Origin: Pseudomonas sp. GM41(2012)
GTDB lineage: Bacteria > Pseudomonadota > Gammaproteobacteria > Pseudomonadales > Pseudomonadaceae
Assembly: GCF_000282315.2 (NCBI RefSeq)
Contig: NZ_AKJN02000006.1
Span: 992,001 to 1,056,000 of the forward strand
Direction: 5' to 3'
Length of the DNA: 64,000 nt
The notes under the pieces were generated by a model. It was not told where the DNA came from. It searched no databases and saw only the letters and a program-made list of their open reading frames with translations. The position numbers and the translations under genes were made by a program. Positions 1 to 9,150 of this stretch are shown one piece after another. Numbering within the stretch: position 1 is the first letter of the stretch; each line of letters opens with the position of its first letter.

Positions 1-2781
1 GATGTCGGAGAAGGTTGCAGTGCCCTTGTCCGCAGCGACCACCAGGTACGGGTCATCGTCGTCATGACGCACGACGTTGGCCGGCGGTACCAGCGCGCCG
101 TCTTTCAGGTTGTCGGTGATGTCCAACAGGCCCGAAATAAAGATGCGGTAGCAGGCGATGCCCTCGGCCGCGATCTCGTCTCGACCGCCACCCAGTGGCA
201 GGCGACGAGGCAGGAAGCCGCCCTTCGCGCCAACCGGCACGATGACCGAGTTCTTCACTTGCTGGGCTTTTACCAGGCCCAGGACTTCGGTGCGGTAGTC
301 TTCTTCACGATCAGACCAGCGCAGACCACCGCGAGCAACGTTGCCGAAGCGCAGGTGCACACCTTCGACGCGTGGCGAGTAAACGAAGATTTCGAACTTC
401 GGGACTGGCTTCGGCAGCTCTGGAATCTGGTGCGGGTTGAACTTGAAGCTGAAGTAGGACTTGTTCTGACCGTGCGCGTCGGTCTGGTAGAAGTTGGTCC
501 GCAGGGTGGCCTTGATCAGGTCCAGGTAGCGACGCAGGATGCGGTCTTCGTTCAGTACCTGAACATCGTCCAGAGCGCTGAGAATCGCGTGTTCCAGGCG
601 TTGCTGCTTGTCTTCCAGATCGTCGCCGGTCAGCTTGCGCGCCAGGTAGAAACGGGTTTTGAACAACCGGGTCAACTCGCGAGCGATGTCGGTGTGGTTG
701 TTCAGGGTGCTGGCGATGTAACCCAGGTCGAAGCCCAGGCGAATCTGCTTCATGTACCGGGCGTAGGCACGCAGCAGCGCGACATCGCGCCATGGCAGGC
801 CGGCGGTCAGCACCAGACGGTTGAACGCATCGTTCTCGGCATCGCCACGCACGATGTGGACGAAAGCGTCCTGCAAGGTGTCGTTGAGTTGCTGGATGTC
901 GAGTTCCAGACCTTCAGCGGCAGTGAACGCAAAGTCGTGAATCCAGAACTCGCGGCCATTGTTATGACGCAGGCGATACGGGAATTCACCCAGCACGCGC
1001 AGGCCGAGGTTTTCCAGGATCGGCAACACGTCGGACAACGCCAGCGGGGTATCGGCGTGATACAGCTTGCAGTGCAACTCGCGCTGACCGGAGACCTGAC
1101 CCAGTGGCTGATAGAAGCTCATCACCAGCGGATTGGATTCTTTCAGGCTCAGCAGGTGCTGCATGTCGACCACAGCCGAATGCGCGGCGAAACGCTCGCG
1201 GTAACCGGCCGGGAAGCCTTTCGGGAAGTCGGCCAACACGTTGGTGCCGTGGGCTTCGCCAAAGGTTTCGACGGTCAGGGCCGAGTAGTCGTCCTGCCAG
1301 CTGCGGCAAGCCTGGATTACTTCGTTTTCCAGCTGCTGCGGGTCGATGTCCAGACGGTTCTTCGGATCGACGCGCAAAATCAGTTGCACGCGGGCCAGCA
1401 CGGACTCGGAGAAGAAGGTCCAGAACTCGCAGTCCGAGGCTTTCAGGCGATCCATCAGCACTTGCTGGATCTTCTGGCGCACTTCGGTGGAGTAGATGTC
1501 GCGCGGCACGTAGGCCAGGCAGTAGCAGAAACGACCATACGGGTCTTTGCGCAGGAACACGCGAATCTTGTTGCGTTCCTGGATCTGCACGATCGACATC
1601 ACGGTAGCAAACAGTTCGTCGACCGGGGTCTGGAACAGGTCGTCACGCGGCAGCACTTCAACCACCTGCGCCAGTTCCTTGCCCAGGTGAGCCTTGGCCT
1701 GGAAGCCGGAACGGCGTTCGATTTCTTCGACCTTGCGGCGGATGTACGGGATGACCCGCACGCTCTCGCCATACACCGAGGAGGTGTACAGGCCCATGAA
1801 ACGGCATTCCTTGATGACGTTGCCGTCGGCGTCGATTTCACGGATCGACACGTAATCCGGGTAAGCCGGACGGTGTACACGGCTTGGGTGCGCAGCCTTG
1901 GCGAACGACAGCAGGGTCGGTTCGCGCAGATAGTTCACGGCGTAGTCTTCGATGCGCAGGTCATCGTAGGTCAGGCCGGTGCGCAGCAATTTGGTCAGGC
2001 CGAGGAAGGAATCCTGGTCGTAGACGATGTGGCCGCCGTCGGCTTCATCGCGAACCACGAATTCTTCATAGCCCAGGAAGGTGAAGTGGTTGCCCACCAG
2101 CCATTCCAGGAAGCTTTTGATTTCGGCTTTTTCTTCGGAATCGACAGCGAACTGGCTGTTGTCCAGGCCGGTGAGGATTTCCTGGACCTTGGCTTTCATC
2201 GGTTCGAAATCGGCGACCGCGACGCGGACTTCACCGAGCACCTGTTCCAGCTCTTTGCTCAGGACATTGAGCTCGGCGGTGTTGGCGCAACGGTCGATTT
2301 CCAGGTACATCAGCGATTCTTGAAGAATGCCTTCGCCCTGGGTGCCTTTCGGCAGGATTTCCAGCAGCTCGCCCTTGCTGCCGCGACGTACGCTCAGCAC
2401 AGTGGTTTGCAGGGTGTGGATGCTGTAGCCGCGACGGTTCAGCTCGGTGCGTACCGAGTCCACCAGAAATGGCAGGTCGTGGTGCAGCACTTCGACCGCG
2501 GTGTGGGTCGACTGCCAGCCGTGGCGTTCGTAATCGGGGTTGTAGACGCGCACTTGCGGTTGCGCGTGATCGAAGCGCTCAAGCAGGCGCCACGCAGAAA
2601 GGGTGCAGCCGGCGAGGTCGGACAACCGACGCTGGGTCAGCTCGTCCAGGGAAATGATGCCGAAAAATTGTTCCGCGAACAGCGCCACTTGTGGCAGTGC
2701 CTGTTCACTGATGTGCTGGGCCAGTGCCGCTTGCAGTTGGTGCTGGAAGTCGGCTTTGCTGGCTGCGGTGAAGAACGCCAT
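1..2781 (-). CDS. gdhB: NAD-specific glutamate dehydrogenase, large (about 180 kDa) class; 3' end outside window
   Basis: Cytosolic enzyme that deaminates L-glutamate to 2-oxoglutarate and ammonium with NAD, feeding arginine and glutamate carbon into the TCA cycle. On the minus strand the frame opens with MAFFTAASKADFQHQ and stays open for 927 codons to the window edge. Family members are about 1,620 residues, so only the N-terminal regulatory part and the start of the catalytic core are here. The segment VPVGAKGGFLPRR near residue 850 matches the conserved glycine-rich region at the start of the catalytic domain. A GGAG about 9 nt before the ATG supports this start. A long open frame on the opposite strand is a codon-bias shadow. 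The moxR-bat operon lies divergently upstream, an arrangement I recall from other pseudomonads. Confidence 0.95.
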   Translation of the reverse strand, partial: MAFFTAASKADFQHQLQAALAQHISEQALPQVALFAEQFFGIISLDELTQRRLSDLAGCTLSAWRLLERFDHAQPQVRVYNPDYERHGWQSTHTAVEVLHHDLPFLVDSVRTELNRRGYSIHTLQTTVLSVRRGSKGELLEILPKGTQGEGILQESLMYLEIDRCANTAELNVLSKELEQVLGEVRVAVADFEPMKAKVQEILTGLDNSQFAVDSEEKAEIKSFLEWLVGNHFTFLGYEEFVVRDEADGGHIVYDQDSFLGLTKLLRTGLTYDDLRIEDYAVNYLREPTLLSFAKAAHPSRVHRPAYPDYVSIREIDADGNVIKECRFMGLYTSSVYGESVRVIPYIRRKVEEIERRSGFQAKAHLGKELAQVVEVLPRDDLFQTPVDELFATVMSIVQIQERNKIRVFLRKDPYGRFCYCLAYVPRDIYSTEVRQKIQQVLMDRLKASDCEFWTFFSESVLARVQLILRVDPKNRLDIDPQQLENEVIQACRSWQDDYSALTVETFGEAHGTNVLADFPKGFPAGYRERFAAHSAVVDMQHLLSLKESNPLVMSFYQPLGQVSGQRELHCKLYHADTPLALSDVLPILENLGLRVLGEFPYRLRHNNGREFWIHDFAFTAAEGLELDIQQLNDTLQDAFVHIVRGDAENDAFNRLVLTAGLPWRDVALLRAYARYMKQIRLGFDLGYIASTLNNHTDIARELTRLFKTRFYLARKLTGDDLEDKQQRLEHAILSALDDVQVLNEDRILRRYLDLIKATLRTNFYQTDAHGQNKSYFSFKFNPHQIPELPKPVPKFEIFVYSPRVEGVHLRFGNVARGGLRWSDREEDYRTEVLGLVKAQQVKNSVIVPVGAKGGFLPRRLPLGGGRDEIAAEGIACYRIFISGLLDITDNLKDGALVPPANVVRHDDDDPYLVVAADKGTATFSDI

Positions 2782-3284
2782 CTGTGGTACTCCGCTTGGG
2801 CTTGTTATTGATGGAAGCGTCGCGTGCAAACCCCTTTCGGGGCAATCCGTCACCCTGTTCCTGATTCTCGGGCAGAGGAAACAGGATGACAGGTGGGTGA
2901 AGCTGGACGAGACACTCAGGTCACATTCACCTTCCATGAATGGGCATCTGCAAAAACGACTGGGCAAGGTGCAGCGCAATGCCTTTACAGGTGCTCATCC
3001 GTTGCGCAGCTTAACCAGTGCGACAAGGCCCGTGCTTGCAGCGCTGCGACATATTCGGTCATCGGTACGCAGCTTGCGCCTTGTGCATCGAACAACACTA
3101 GCAGCCGCACGGCAAAACGGGGGGTTTAAGCCCGGTTTTGCGGCACATCCGTACCAGAAATGACCAGCAACACCCTGAATGCTCACGACACATCCTCAGA
3201 CACTCAGGCGAGCAGAAATTCCCCAGGGCTGGCAGAATCGCCCTTTGTTCGTCTTCACAACGCTCGTCGAGCCAGGAATTCCCC
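2782..3284. other. Intergenic region between gdhB and the small acidic protein gene
   Basis: About 500 bases without a convincing gene. It should hold the gdhB promoter (minus strand) and that of the next gene (plus strand). One short minus-strand frame at 2985-3110 (GTG start, 41 codons, product MRLLVLFDAQGASCV...) has protein-like composition but no visible ribosome-binding site. It may be a remnant or chance. No hairpin terminator or REP was seen. Confidence 0.4.
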
Positions 3285-3638
3285 ATGCAAATGACCACCG
3301 CCCTCTTGATCGTCAACCCGTGCGACGACGAAGAAGACAACATGGCCATGCTCTGCTGCCACAGCGATCAGGGCGATATGTTCCTGATGACCCGCTACCC
3401 GGACGAGGACGCGCTGGACATCAGCCTTGGCGACGAGCCTTCGACGCTGGACGGCGTAAAAGTCACCCTCAGCCCTACCCGCCTGCTGATCGAAATCGCT
3501 GCCGCTGACGCCGATGCGCTCAATGGTGATGATTCGCTGGAAATCATTCACAGCACTGATGCGGCGGATTTGGCCGAAGTGGAAGAAACGTTGCAGAACA
3601 TTCTCAAGGGTACTGGCACCTATATAAGCCAGCTTTGA
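3285..3638 (+). CDS. Small acidic conserved hypothetical protein (117 aa)
   Basis: I do not recognise a named domain. The product MQMTTALLIVNPCDDEEDNMA... is strongly acidic, has no signal peptide or membrane segment, and ends in GTGTYISQL. The start at 3285 is chosen over an in-frame start 49 codons upstream because AGGA lies about 9 nt before it and the upstream extension is low-complexity and basic, unlike the rest. It sits between gdhB and the moxR operon, a place where pseudomonads I know carry a small hypothetical gene. It is probably a cytosolic accessory or regulatory protein, but no function can be assigned. The gene is followed by a REP doublet. Confidence 0.75.
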   Translation: MQMTTALLIVNPCDDEEDNMAMLCCHSDQGDMFLMTRYPDEDALDISLGDEPSTLDGVKVTLSPTRLLIEIAAADADALNGDDSLEIIHSTDAADLAEVEETLQNILKGTGTYISQL

Positions 3639-3668
3639 GCCTCAGAATTTCGGGTGCCTGAACCTGCC

Positions 3669-3767
3669 TCATCGCGAGCAGGCTCGCTCCCACATTGGAA
3701 TTGTGCCGGATGCAAATTTCGCGTCCGCTGGAGATCCCCTGTGGGAGCGAGCCTGCTCGCGATGAGG
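3669..3767. repeat. REP doublet (inverted pair)
   Basis: Two inverted copies of GCGAGCAGGCTCGCTCCCAC flank about 45 nt. Each copy is itself partly palindromic, the classical Pseudomonas REP/REPIN arrangement. It fills part of the 306-base gap before moxR; the rest (3768-3944) should hold the moxR promoter, although no clear -35/-10 pair was found. Confidence 0.9.
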
Positions 3768-3944
3768 CCCGAAAGAACACCACCACCCTTCGAGTCCTAC
3801 AAAATTCAAACAATCTCGCCAATCAATTCCTGCACTTTGCACAAAATGCCGTTAGTCGCCGCCCCCCGCGATAGATTAAAGTAACGCCCCCAGCCCTGGC
3901 GTTATTCGAACGTCTTCGGTCACCCTTTCCAGGAACAGTCATCG

Positions 3945-4904
3945 ATGGAACATCGTGAAGCGCTGCTAGCGCTGCGAACCTTTCTTTCAACGCAGATTCT
4001 CGGCCAGGAAAAACTCATCGAGCGCTTGCTCATCGCCTTGCTTGCCGACGGCCACATGCTGGTCGAGGGCGCTCCGGGCCTGGCCAAGACCAAGGCCATC
4101 AAAGAACTTGCCGAAGGCATCGAAGCACAGTTCCATCGCATCCAGTTCACCCCCGACCTGTTGCCCGCCGACATCACCGGCACGGAAATCTATCGCCCGG
4201 AAACCGGCAGTTTCGTGTTCCAGCAAGGCCCGATCTTCCACAACCTGGTGCTGGCGGACGAAATCAACCGCGCCCCGGCCAAGGTTCAGTCCGCCCTGCT
4301 CGAAGCCATGGGCGAGCGCCAGGTCAGCGTCGGACGCAGCACGTACGAGCTGTCGCCGCTGTTTTTGGTGATGGCCACGCAAAACCCGATCGAGCAGGAA
4401 GGCACCTATCCATTGCCCGAAGCGCAGCTCGACCGTTTCCTAATGCACGTGAAGATCGGCTTCCCGGACGCCGCCGTCGAACGTCGGATCCTGCAACAGG
4501 CCCGTGGCGAAGCGCTGAACGGCGAAACCAAGCCCGAGCGCCGGGTCAGCCAGCAGGCGATTTTTGCCGCGCGCAAGGAAATCCTTGGCTTGTACATGGC
4601 CGACGCCGTGGAGGAATACCTGGTGCAACTGGTCATGGCCACCCGCACCCCGGCCAAGTTCGACCCGGAGATGGCCGAATGGATCGCCTATGGCGCCAGC
4701 CCGCGCGGTTCGATTGCCCTAGACCGTTGCGCCCGGGCCCACGCCTGGCTGGCCGGTCGCGACTTCGTCAGCCCGGAAGATATCCAGGCGGTGCTGTTCG
4801 ACGTACTGCGCCACCGCATCATTCTTTCCTTTGAAGCCGAAGCCGCGGGCATCGACCAGGACCGGGTGGTCCAGCGGATTCTCGACGTCGTAGCCGTCGC
4901 TTGA
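3945..4904 (+). CDS. MoxR-family AAA+ ATPase
   Basis: MoxR AAA+ ATPases act as chaperones that mature or activate metal-binding or VWA-domain partners. The 319-residue product has Walker A GAPGLAKTK at residues 42-50, Walker B LVLADE at 101-106, and the MoxR-typical stretch MATQNPIEQEGTYPLPEAQ with the sensor residues. Length and motifs are complete. It is the first gene of a six-gene run in which each stop overlaps or nearly touches the next start, followed by DUF58, DUF4381, two VWA proteins and BatD. This is the classical MoxR-Bat arrangement linked to envelope stress tolerance. The ATPase probably remodels the VWA partners encoded downstream. Confidence 0.93.
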   Translation: MEHREALLALRTFLSTQILGQEKLIERLLIALLADGHMLVEGAPGLAKTKAIKELAEGIEAQFHRIQFTPDLLPADITGTEIYRPETGSFVFQQGPIFHNLVLADEINRAPAKVQSALLEAMGERQVSVGRSTYELSPLFLVMATQNPIEQEGTYPLPEAQLDRFLMHVKIGFPDAAVERRILQQARGEALNGETKPERRVSQQAIFAARKEILGLYMADAVEEYLVQLVMATRTPAKFDPEMAEWIAYGASPRGSIALDRCARAHAWLAGRDFVSPEDIQAVLFDVLRHRIILSFEAEAAGIDQDRVVQRILDVVAVA

Positions 4905-4909
4905 CCCCG

Positions 4910-5854
4910 ATGAACGTCATCCTGCCGCCCGAGCCGGGCATCCGTGTCAGCCTCGCCGAGCTGATCGAGATGCGCCATCGCGTGCGTGAAGTGCAACTGT
5001 TTTCCACACCGAGCCAGCGCAGCCCGCTGATCGGCCTGCACCACTCCAAACTGCGCGGGCGCGGGGTGGACTTCGATCAGGTGCGGGTTTATCAGGCCGG
5101 CGATGACGTGCGAAGCATCGACTGGCGCGTCACCGCCCGCACCCAGGAACCCCACACCAAGCTGTTCCATGAAGAGCGCGAGCGGCCGATTTTCATCATG
5201 GTCGAGCAAAGTCGCCGGCTGTTTTTCGGCTCGGGGCTGATGTTCAAATCGGTGCTCGCCGCCCAGGCCGCGAGCCTGATCGGCTGGGCCGCACTGGGTC
5301 ATAACGATCGGGTCGGCGGACTGGTGTTCGGCAACAACGAGCACTATGAAATCAAGCCACGACGCAGCAAACAGAGCCTGCTGCAATTGCTCAACCGTCT
5401 GGTGCGGGTCAATCAGTCGCTGCACACGGAAAACGAGCCGGACCGGGACGCCTTCAACATTGCCCTGCGTCGCGCCCGGGAAGTACTGCGTCCCGGCAGC
5501 CTGGTGATCATCATCTGCGACGAACGCACCCTGACCGAGGGCGCCGAACAACAGCTGAGCCTGTTGTCGCGGCATTGCGATCTATTGTTGCTGCCGGTAT
5601 CCGATCCGCTGGATCACGCCCTGCCCGCCGCCGGACTTTTACGCTTCGCCGAACGCGGTGCTCAACTGGAACTCGACACCCTGAATTTCGAGCTGCGCCA
5701 GACCTATCGCGCCCAGGCCGAAGCACGCCTCGCTCGCTGGGAATTGCTGGCACAGAAGCTGCGGGTATTGCTGATGCCCCTGAGCACCCAGAGCGAGATG
5801 GTTGAACAATTGCGCGAATACCTGAACCCGCAGAAACCGGGGAAAGGCCGATGA
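4910..5854 (+). CDS. DUF58 domain protein of the MoxR-Bat operon
   Basis: DUF58 proteins accompany MoxR ATPases and carry a C-terminal VWA-like fold. The family signature is clear: KLRGRGVDFDQVRVYQAGDD followed by VRSIDWRVTART and LFHEERERP. No transmembrane segment is evident, so it is probably cytosolic or peripheral. Two starts are possible: TTG at 4901, which overlaps the moxR stop, or ATG at 4910, preferred here because ATG is the stronger codon; neither has a good Shine-Dalgarno. Translation is probably coupled to moxR. The stop overlaps the next start (ATGA at 5851). Confidence 0.9.
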   Translation: MNVILPPEPGIRVSLAELIEMRHRVREVQLFSTPSQRSPLIGLHHSKLRGRGVDFDQVRVYQAGDDVRSIDWRVTARTQEPHTKLFHEERERPIFIMVEQSRRLFFGSGLMFKSVLAAQAASLIGWAALGHNDRVGGLVFGNNEHYEIKPRRSKQSLLQLLNRLVRVNQSLHTENEPDRDAFNIALRRAREVLRPGSLVIIICDERTLTEGAEQQLSLLSRHCDLLLLPVSDPLDHALPAAGLLRFAERGAQLELDTLNFELRQTYRAQAEARLARWELLAQKLRVLLMPLSTQSEMVEQLREYLNPQKPGKGR

Positions 5855-6345
5855 GCAGCCTCGATCAACTGCAACCGCTGATCTCCCCGCCACCCATCGA
5901 ATTCTGGCCACCGGCACCAGGCTGGTGGCTATTGCTGTTGTTACTGCCGCTCATCGGTTTTGGTCTGTGGAAGGCAAGACACTTCCTTGCGAACAAGCGC
6001 CCGATCGTGCGCGCCGAACAACCGCTGGACCCGGTGCGCCTCGCCGCGCTGGCAGAACTCGCGCGGATGCCCAAACCCTACGACGGCGCTCCGGCCGGTG
6101 CCTGGTTGCAGCAACTCAACGGTTTGCTCAAACGCCTGTGCCGCAACCATTACCCCTACAGCCAGAGCCACACCCTCAATGGGCGCAAATGGCTGGCATT
6201 CCTCGACAATCGTTGCCCGGCCGCCGGCCTGACCCGCTGGATGGTGCTGGTCGAAGGCGCCTACAAACCCGAATGCAAACTCGACGACAAGGCCATCGCC
6301 GGCCTGACTCAAGCGGTCGACACCTGGATTCGTAAACATGTTTGA
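5851..6345 (+). CDS. DUF4381 membrane protein of the MoxR-Bat operon
   Basis: A 164-residue protein with one membrane span close to the N-terminus (about residues 22-40, WWLLLLLLPLIGFGLW), preceded by a proline-rich segment, and a soluble C-terminal domain ending in a tryptophan-rich helix. DUF4381 proteins occur almost only next to MoxR/VWA genes and probably form part of the same membrane complex; the molecular role is unknown. The start codon overlaps the DUF58 stop (ATGA) and the 3' end overlaps batA by eight bases, so the genes are translationally coupled. Confidence 0.88.
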   Translation: MSSLDQLQPLISPPPIEFWPPAPGWWLLLLLLPLIGFGLWKARHFLANKRPIVRAEQPLDPVRLAALAELARMPKPYDGAPAGAWLQQLNGLLKRLCRNHYPYSQSHTLNGRKWLAFLDNRCPAAGLTRWMVLVEGAYKPECKLDDKAIAGLTQAVDTWIRKHV

Positions 6346-7414
6346 GTTCGCCTGGCCGTGGATCTTTGCCCTGTTGCCGCTGCCCTGGCTGATGCGCATC
6401 GTGCTGCCTGTCGCCGACAGTGGCGAACCGGCGCTCAAAGTCAGCTTCCTCGGCGACCTCGAAGGCCTCGTCCGCCGCCGCGCCCGGGCCAACCTGCCGG
6501 CCTGGCGCCAACAGGCACCATTCATTCTGCTGTGGCTGTTGCTACTGATCGCCGCGGCGCGCCCGCAATGGCTTGGCGAACCGCTGCCCATCGCTGCCAG
6601 CGGTCGCGATCTGCTGGTAGCGGTCGACGTGTCTGGCTCGATGGATTTCCCCGACATGCAGTGGCAGGACGAAGAAGTCAGTCGACTCACCCTGGTTCAG
6701 CACTTGCTCGGTGACTTCCTTGAAAGTCGCGACGGCGATCGCGTCGGCCTGATCCTGTTCGGCAGCCAGGCGTATCTGCAAGCACCGCTGACGTTCGACC
6801 GGCACACGGTGCGCGTGTGGCTCGACGAGGCGCGGATCGGCATCGCTGGCAAGAACACCGCCATCGGCGATGCCATCGGTCTGGCCCTCAAACGCCTGCG
6901 CCAACGCCCGGCACAAAGTCGCGTACTGATTCTGGTCACTGACGGTGCCAACAATGGCGGCCAAATCGACCCGCTCACGGCTGCGCGGCTGGCAGCCAGC
7001 GAAGGCGTGAAAATCTACCCGATCGGTATCGGCGCCGATCCGGAGCAAAGCGGCACCTTGGGTTTCCTGGGGGTCAACCCGAGCCTGGACCTCGACGAAC
7101 CCTCCTTGATGGCGATCGCCGAAGCCACGGGCGGCCAGTATTTTCGCGCCCACGATGACAAGGAACTGCAAGCGATCAAGGACACCCTCGACCAACTGGA
7201 ACCGGTGACCCAGCAACCGACTCAGGCCCGCCCGGCTCAGGCGTTGTACCACTGGCCTTTGGCGCTGGCGTTGCTGCTGAGCATGCTGTTGGTGGTTCGC
7301 GAGCGCTGGCCGGATAACCCGTTGCGGCGCCTGTTCACCAAGGACCTTCTGCAAACGCAACTGCCCGACTGGCGCCAGCGGCTTAAACGCCTGCGTCTGC
7401 GGAGGCGCCGATGA
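6338..7414 (+). CDS. BatA-like VWA-domain membrane protein
   Basis: A 358-residue inner-membrane protein with a hydrophobic N-terminus (two spans within residues 1-75), a VWA domain and a C-terminal span (WPLALALLLSMLLVV) followed by a very basic tail. The metal-ion-dependent adhesion site is intact: D97-x-S99-x-S101 in VAVDVSGSM, with a later T(D)G at LVTDGANNGG. This differs from its downstream paralogue. Aerotolerance BatA proteins are thought to use such sites for metal-dependent protein contacts in the periplasm, assisted by MoxR. It overlaps the genes on both sides. Confidence 0.9.
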   Translation: MFEFAWPWIFALLPLPWLMRIVLPVADSGEPALKVSFLGDLEGLVRRRARANLPAWRQQAPFILLWLLLLIAAARPQWLGEPLPIAASGRDLLVAVDVSGSMDFPDMQWQDEEVSRLTLVQHLLGDFLESRDGDRVGLILFGSQAYLQAPLTFDRHTVRVWLDEARIGIAGKNTAIGDAIGLALKRLRQRPAQSRVLILVTDGANNGGQIDPLTAARLAASEGVKIYPIGIGADPEQSGTLGFLGVNPSLDLDEPSLMAIAEATGGQYFRAHDDKELQAIKDTLDQLEPVTQQPTQARPAQALYHWPLALALLLSMLLVVRERWPDNPLRRLFTKDLLQTQLPDWRQRLKRLRLRRRR

Positions 7415-9150
7415 GTGCGCTCTGGCCGTACTTGTTCCGTCCCTGGTGGTTGCTGTTGTTGCCATTGCTTGGCTGGTTGCTCTGGCAACTCTGGCATCGG
7501 CAGAAACGCGCCGGGCGCTGGCAGATGATTCTGCCACCGGCCTTCCATGCCGCGCTGCTCAGTGGTGGCAGCGGTCGCGACAGCAAATTGCCGTGGGTCA
7601 TCCTTGGATGTGCCTGGGTGCTGACCGTTCTGGCGCTGCTCGGACCGAGCTGGGAACGTGTCGAGCAAGCCAGCCAGAAACCCGCCGACCCGCTGGTCGT
7701 GGTCCTTGAGCTGACCCCGGAAATGCTCGCCACCGACGTACCGCCCAACCGGCTGGAACAGGCCCGGCGCAAGCTGTTCGACCTGCTGGAGAACCGCAGC
7801 GATGCCCAGACCGCGATTGTCGTCTACGCCGGCAGTGCTCACACGCTGGTGCCGCTGTCGGATGACCTGTCGACCAGCCGCAATCTATTGGATGCCCTCA
7901 AGCCTTCGCTGATGCCCCAAGCGGGACATCGCGCCGACCTGGCGGTGACCAAGGCCCTTGCCCTGCTGGAACAGGGCGCCCTCGGCGACGGGCGGATCCT
8001 GCTAATCGGTTCGACCTTGACCGAACTGGAACGCCAGGGGATTCAGCAGGCGCTGGACGGCAAGTCGACACAATTTCTGATGCTCGGTATCGGCACTGCC
8101 GAAGGCGCGCCGATCACCCAGGAGGACGGCAGTTTTCTGAAGGACGACCAGGGCGCGATTCTGGTGCCACATCTGGACGAGCCAAGCCTGAAAGCCTTTG
8201 CCAACGACCTGGGCGGAAGCTATCGCCACGCGCGCCTGGACGATGCCGACTTGCGCGCACTCGGTTTGCTCGAGGGACCACGCGCGTTGCGCAACGACGG
8301 CCATACCCTGCGCCTCGATACGTGGGCCGATCAGGGTTACTGGCTGTTGTTGCCGTTGTTGCTGCTGGCGGCGTGCGCCGGTCGTCGCGGCTGGCTGTTC
8401 TGCTTGCCACTGCTGTTTTTGCTGCCACAACCGAGTTATGCCTTCGACTTCAACGATTTGTGGCTGCGGCCCGACCAACAGGGTCTGATCTTGCTCAAGC
8501 AAAAGCACCCGGCCGAGGCGGCGCAGCATTTCGAAGATCGACAATGGCAAGGTGTCGCGCTCTACGAGGCAGGCGACTACAGCGGCGCCGCCCAGCGGTT
8601 CGCCGAAGGCAGCGACGCCCACGCCCACTACAATCGTGGCAACGCCCTGGCCAAAAGCGGTGAGCTGGAAGCCGCGCTGGATGCCTACGAGCAGGCGCTG
8701 GAGCGTCAACCGGATTTGCGTCCGGCCCTGACCAACAAAGCACTGGTGGAAACTCTGCTCAAGCAGAAAAACACTCCACCGCCCGTTGATCCGGACAAAA
8801 ACGCCGGCAACCAGACCGAGCCCCCCACGCAAGAACCGCCGCCGGGCGCGGCCACGCAACCGTCGGATAAGGGCGAACCGAAAACCGACGGCCAACAAAC
8901 CACGACGGACTCCGACCAACAGAGCAAAACGCCGTCGAAACCCGGCACCAATGAAGTCCCAGGCAGCGAGCTGGGGGATGAAGACAGCACCCGCCCACCG
9001 ATGCGCCCGGCCAGCGACAGCATCGACGGCGAACAGCGCCAGGCGCTGGAACAATGGCTGCGCAAGATCCCGGATGACCCGGGTGAATTGCTCAGGCGCA
9101 AATTCTGGTACGAACAGCAACAACATCAGGATCAGGGAAAAACTCGATGA
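7411..9150 (+). CDS. BatB/BatC-like VWA plus TPR membrane protein
   Basis: A 579-residue fusion: two N-terminal membrane spans, a VWA domain (about residues 88-290), two central hydrophobic segments (WLLLPLLLLAACAG and GWLFCLPLLFLLPQ), TPR repeats (HYNRGNALAKSGELEAALDA), and a long low-complexity Pro/Gln/Thr-rich linker before a conserved C-terminal motif (EQWLRKIPDDPGELLRRKF). It combines what are separate BatB and BatC proteins in other bacteria. The expected DxSxS metal site is replaced by ELTPE, so the VWA fold probably does not bind metal in the usual way. It overlaps batA and batD by four bases each. Confidence 0.88.
   Translation: MSALWPYLFRPWWLLLLPLLGWLLWQLWHRQKRAGRWQMILPPAFHAALLSGGSGRDSKLPWVILGCAWVLTVLALLGPSWERVEQASQKPADPLVVVLELTPEMLATDVPPNRLEQARRKLFDLLENRSDAQTAIVVYAGSAHTLVPLSDDLSTSRNLLDALKPSLMPQAGHRADLAVTKALALLEQGALGDGRILLIGSTLTELERQGIQQALDGKSTQFLMLGIGTAEGAPITQEDGSFLKDDQGAILVPHLDEPSLKAFANDLGGSYRHARLDDADLRALGLLEGPRALRNDGHTLRLDTWADQGYWLLLPLLLLAACAGRRGWLFCLPLLFLLPQPSYAFDFNDLWLRPDQQGLILLKQKHPAEAAQHFEDRQWQGVALYEAGDYSGAAQRFAEGSDAHAHYNRGNALAKSGELEAALDAYEQALERQPDLRPALTNKALVETLLKQKNTPPPVDPDKNAGNQTEPPTQEPPPGAATQPSDKGEPKTDGQQTTTDSDQQSKTPSKPGTNEVPGSELGDEDSTRPPMRPASDSIDGEQRQALEQWLRKIPDDPGELLRRKFWYEQQQHQDQGKTR

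Noticed and set aside
64..2811. A 915-codon open frame on the plus strand
   Set aside because: It is antisense to gdhB, which gives a clear glutamate dehydrogenase product; the plus frame is a codon-bias shadow of a GC-rich gene.
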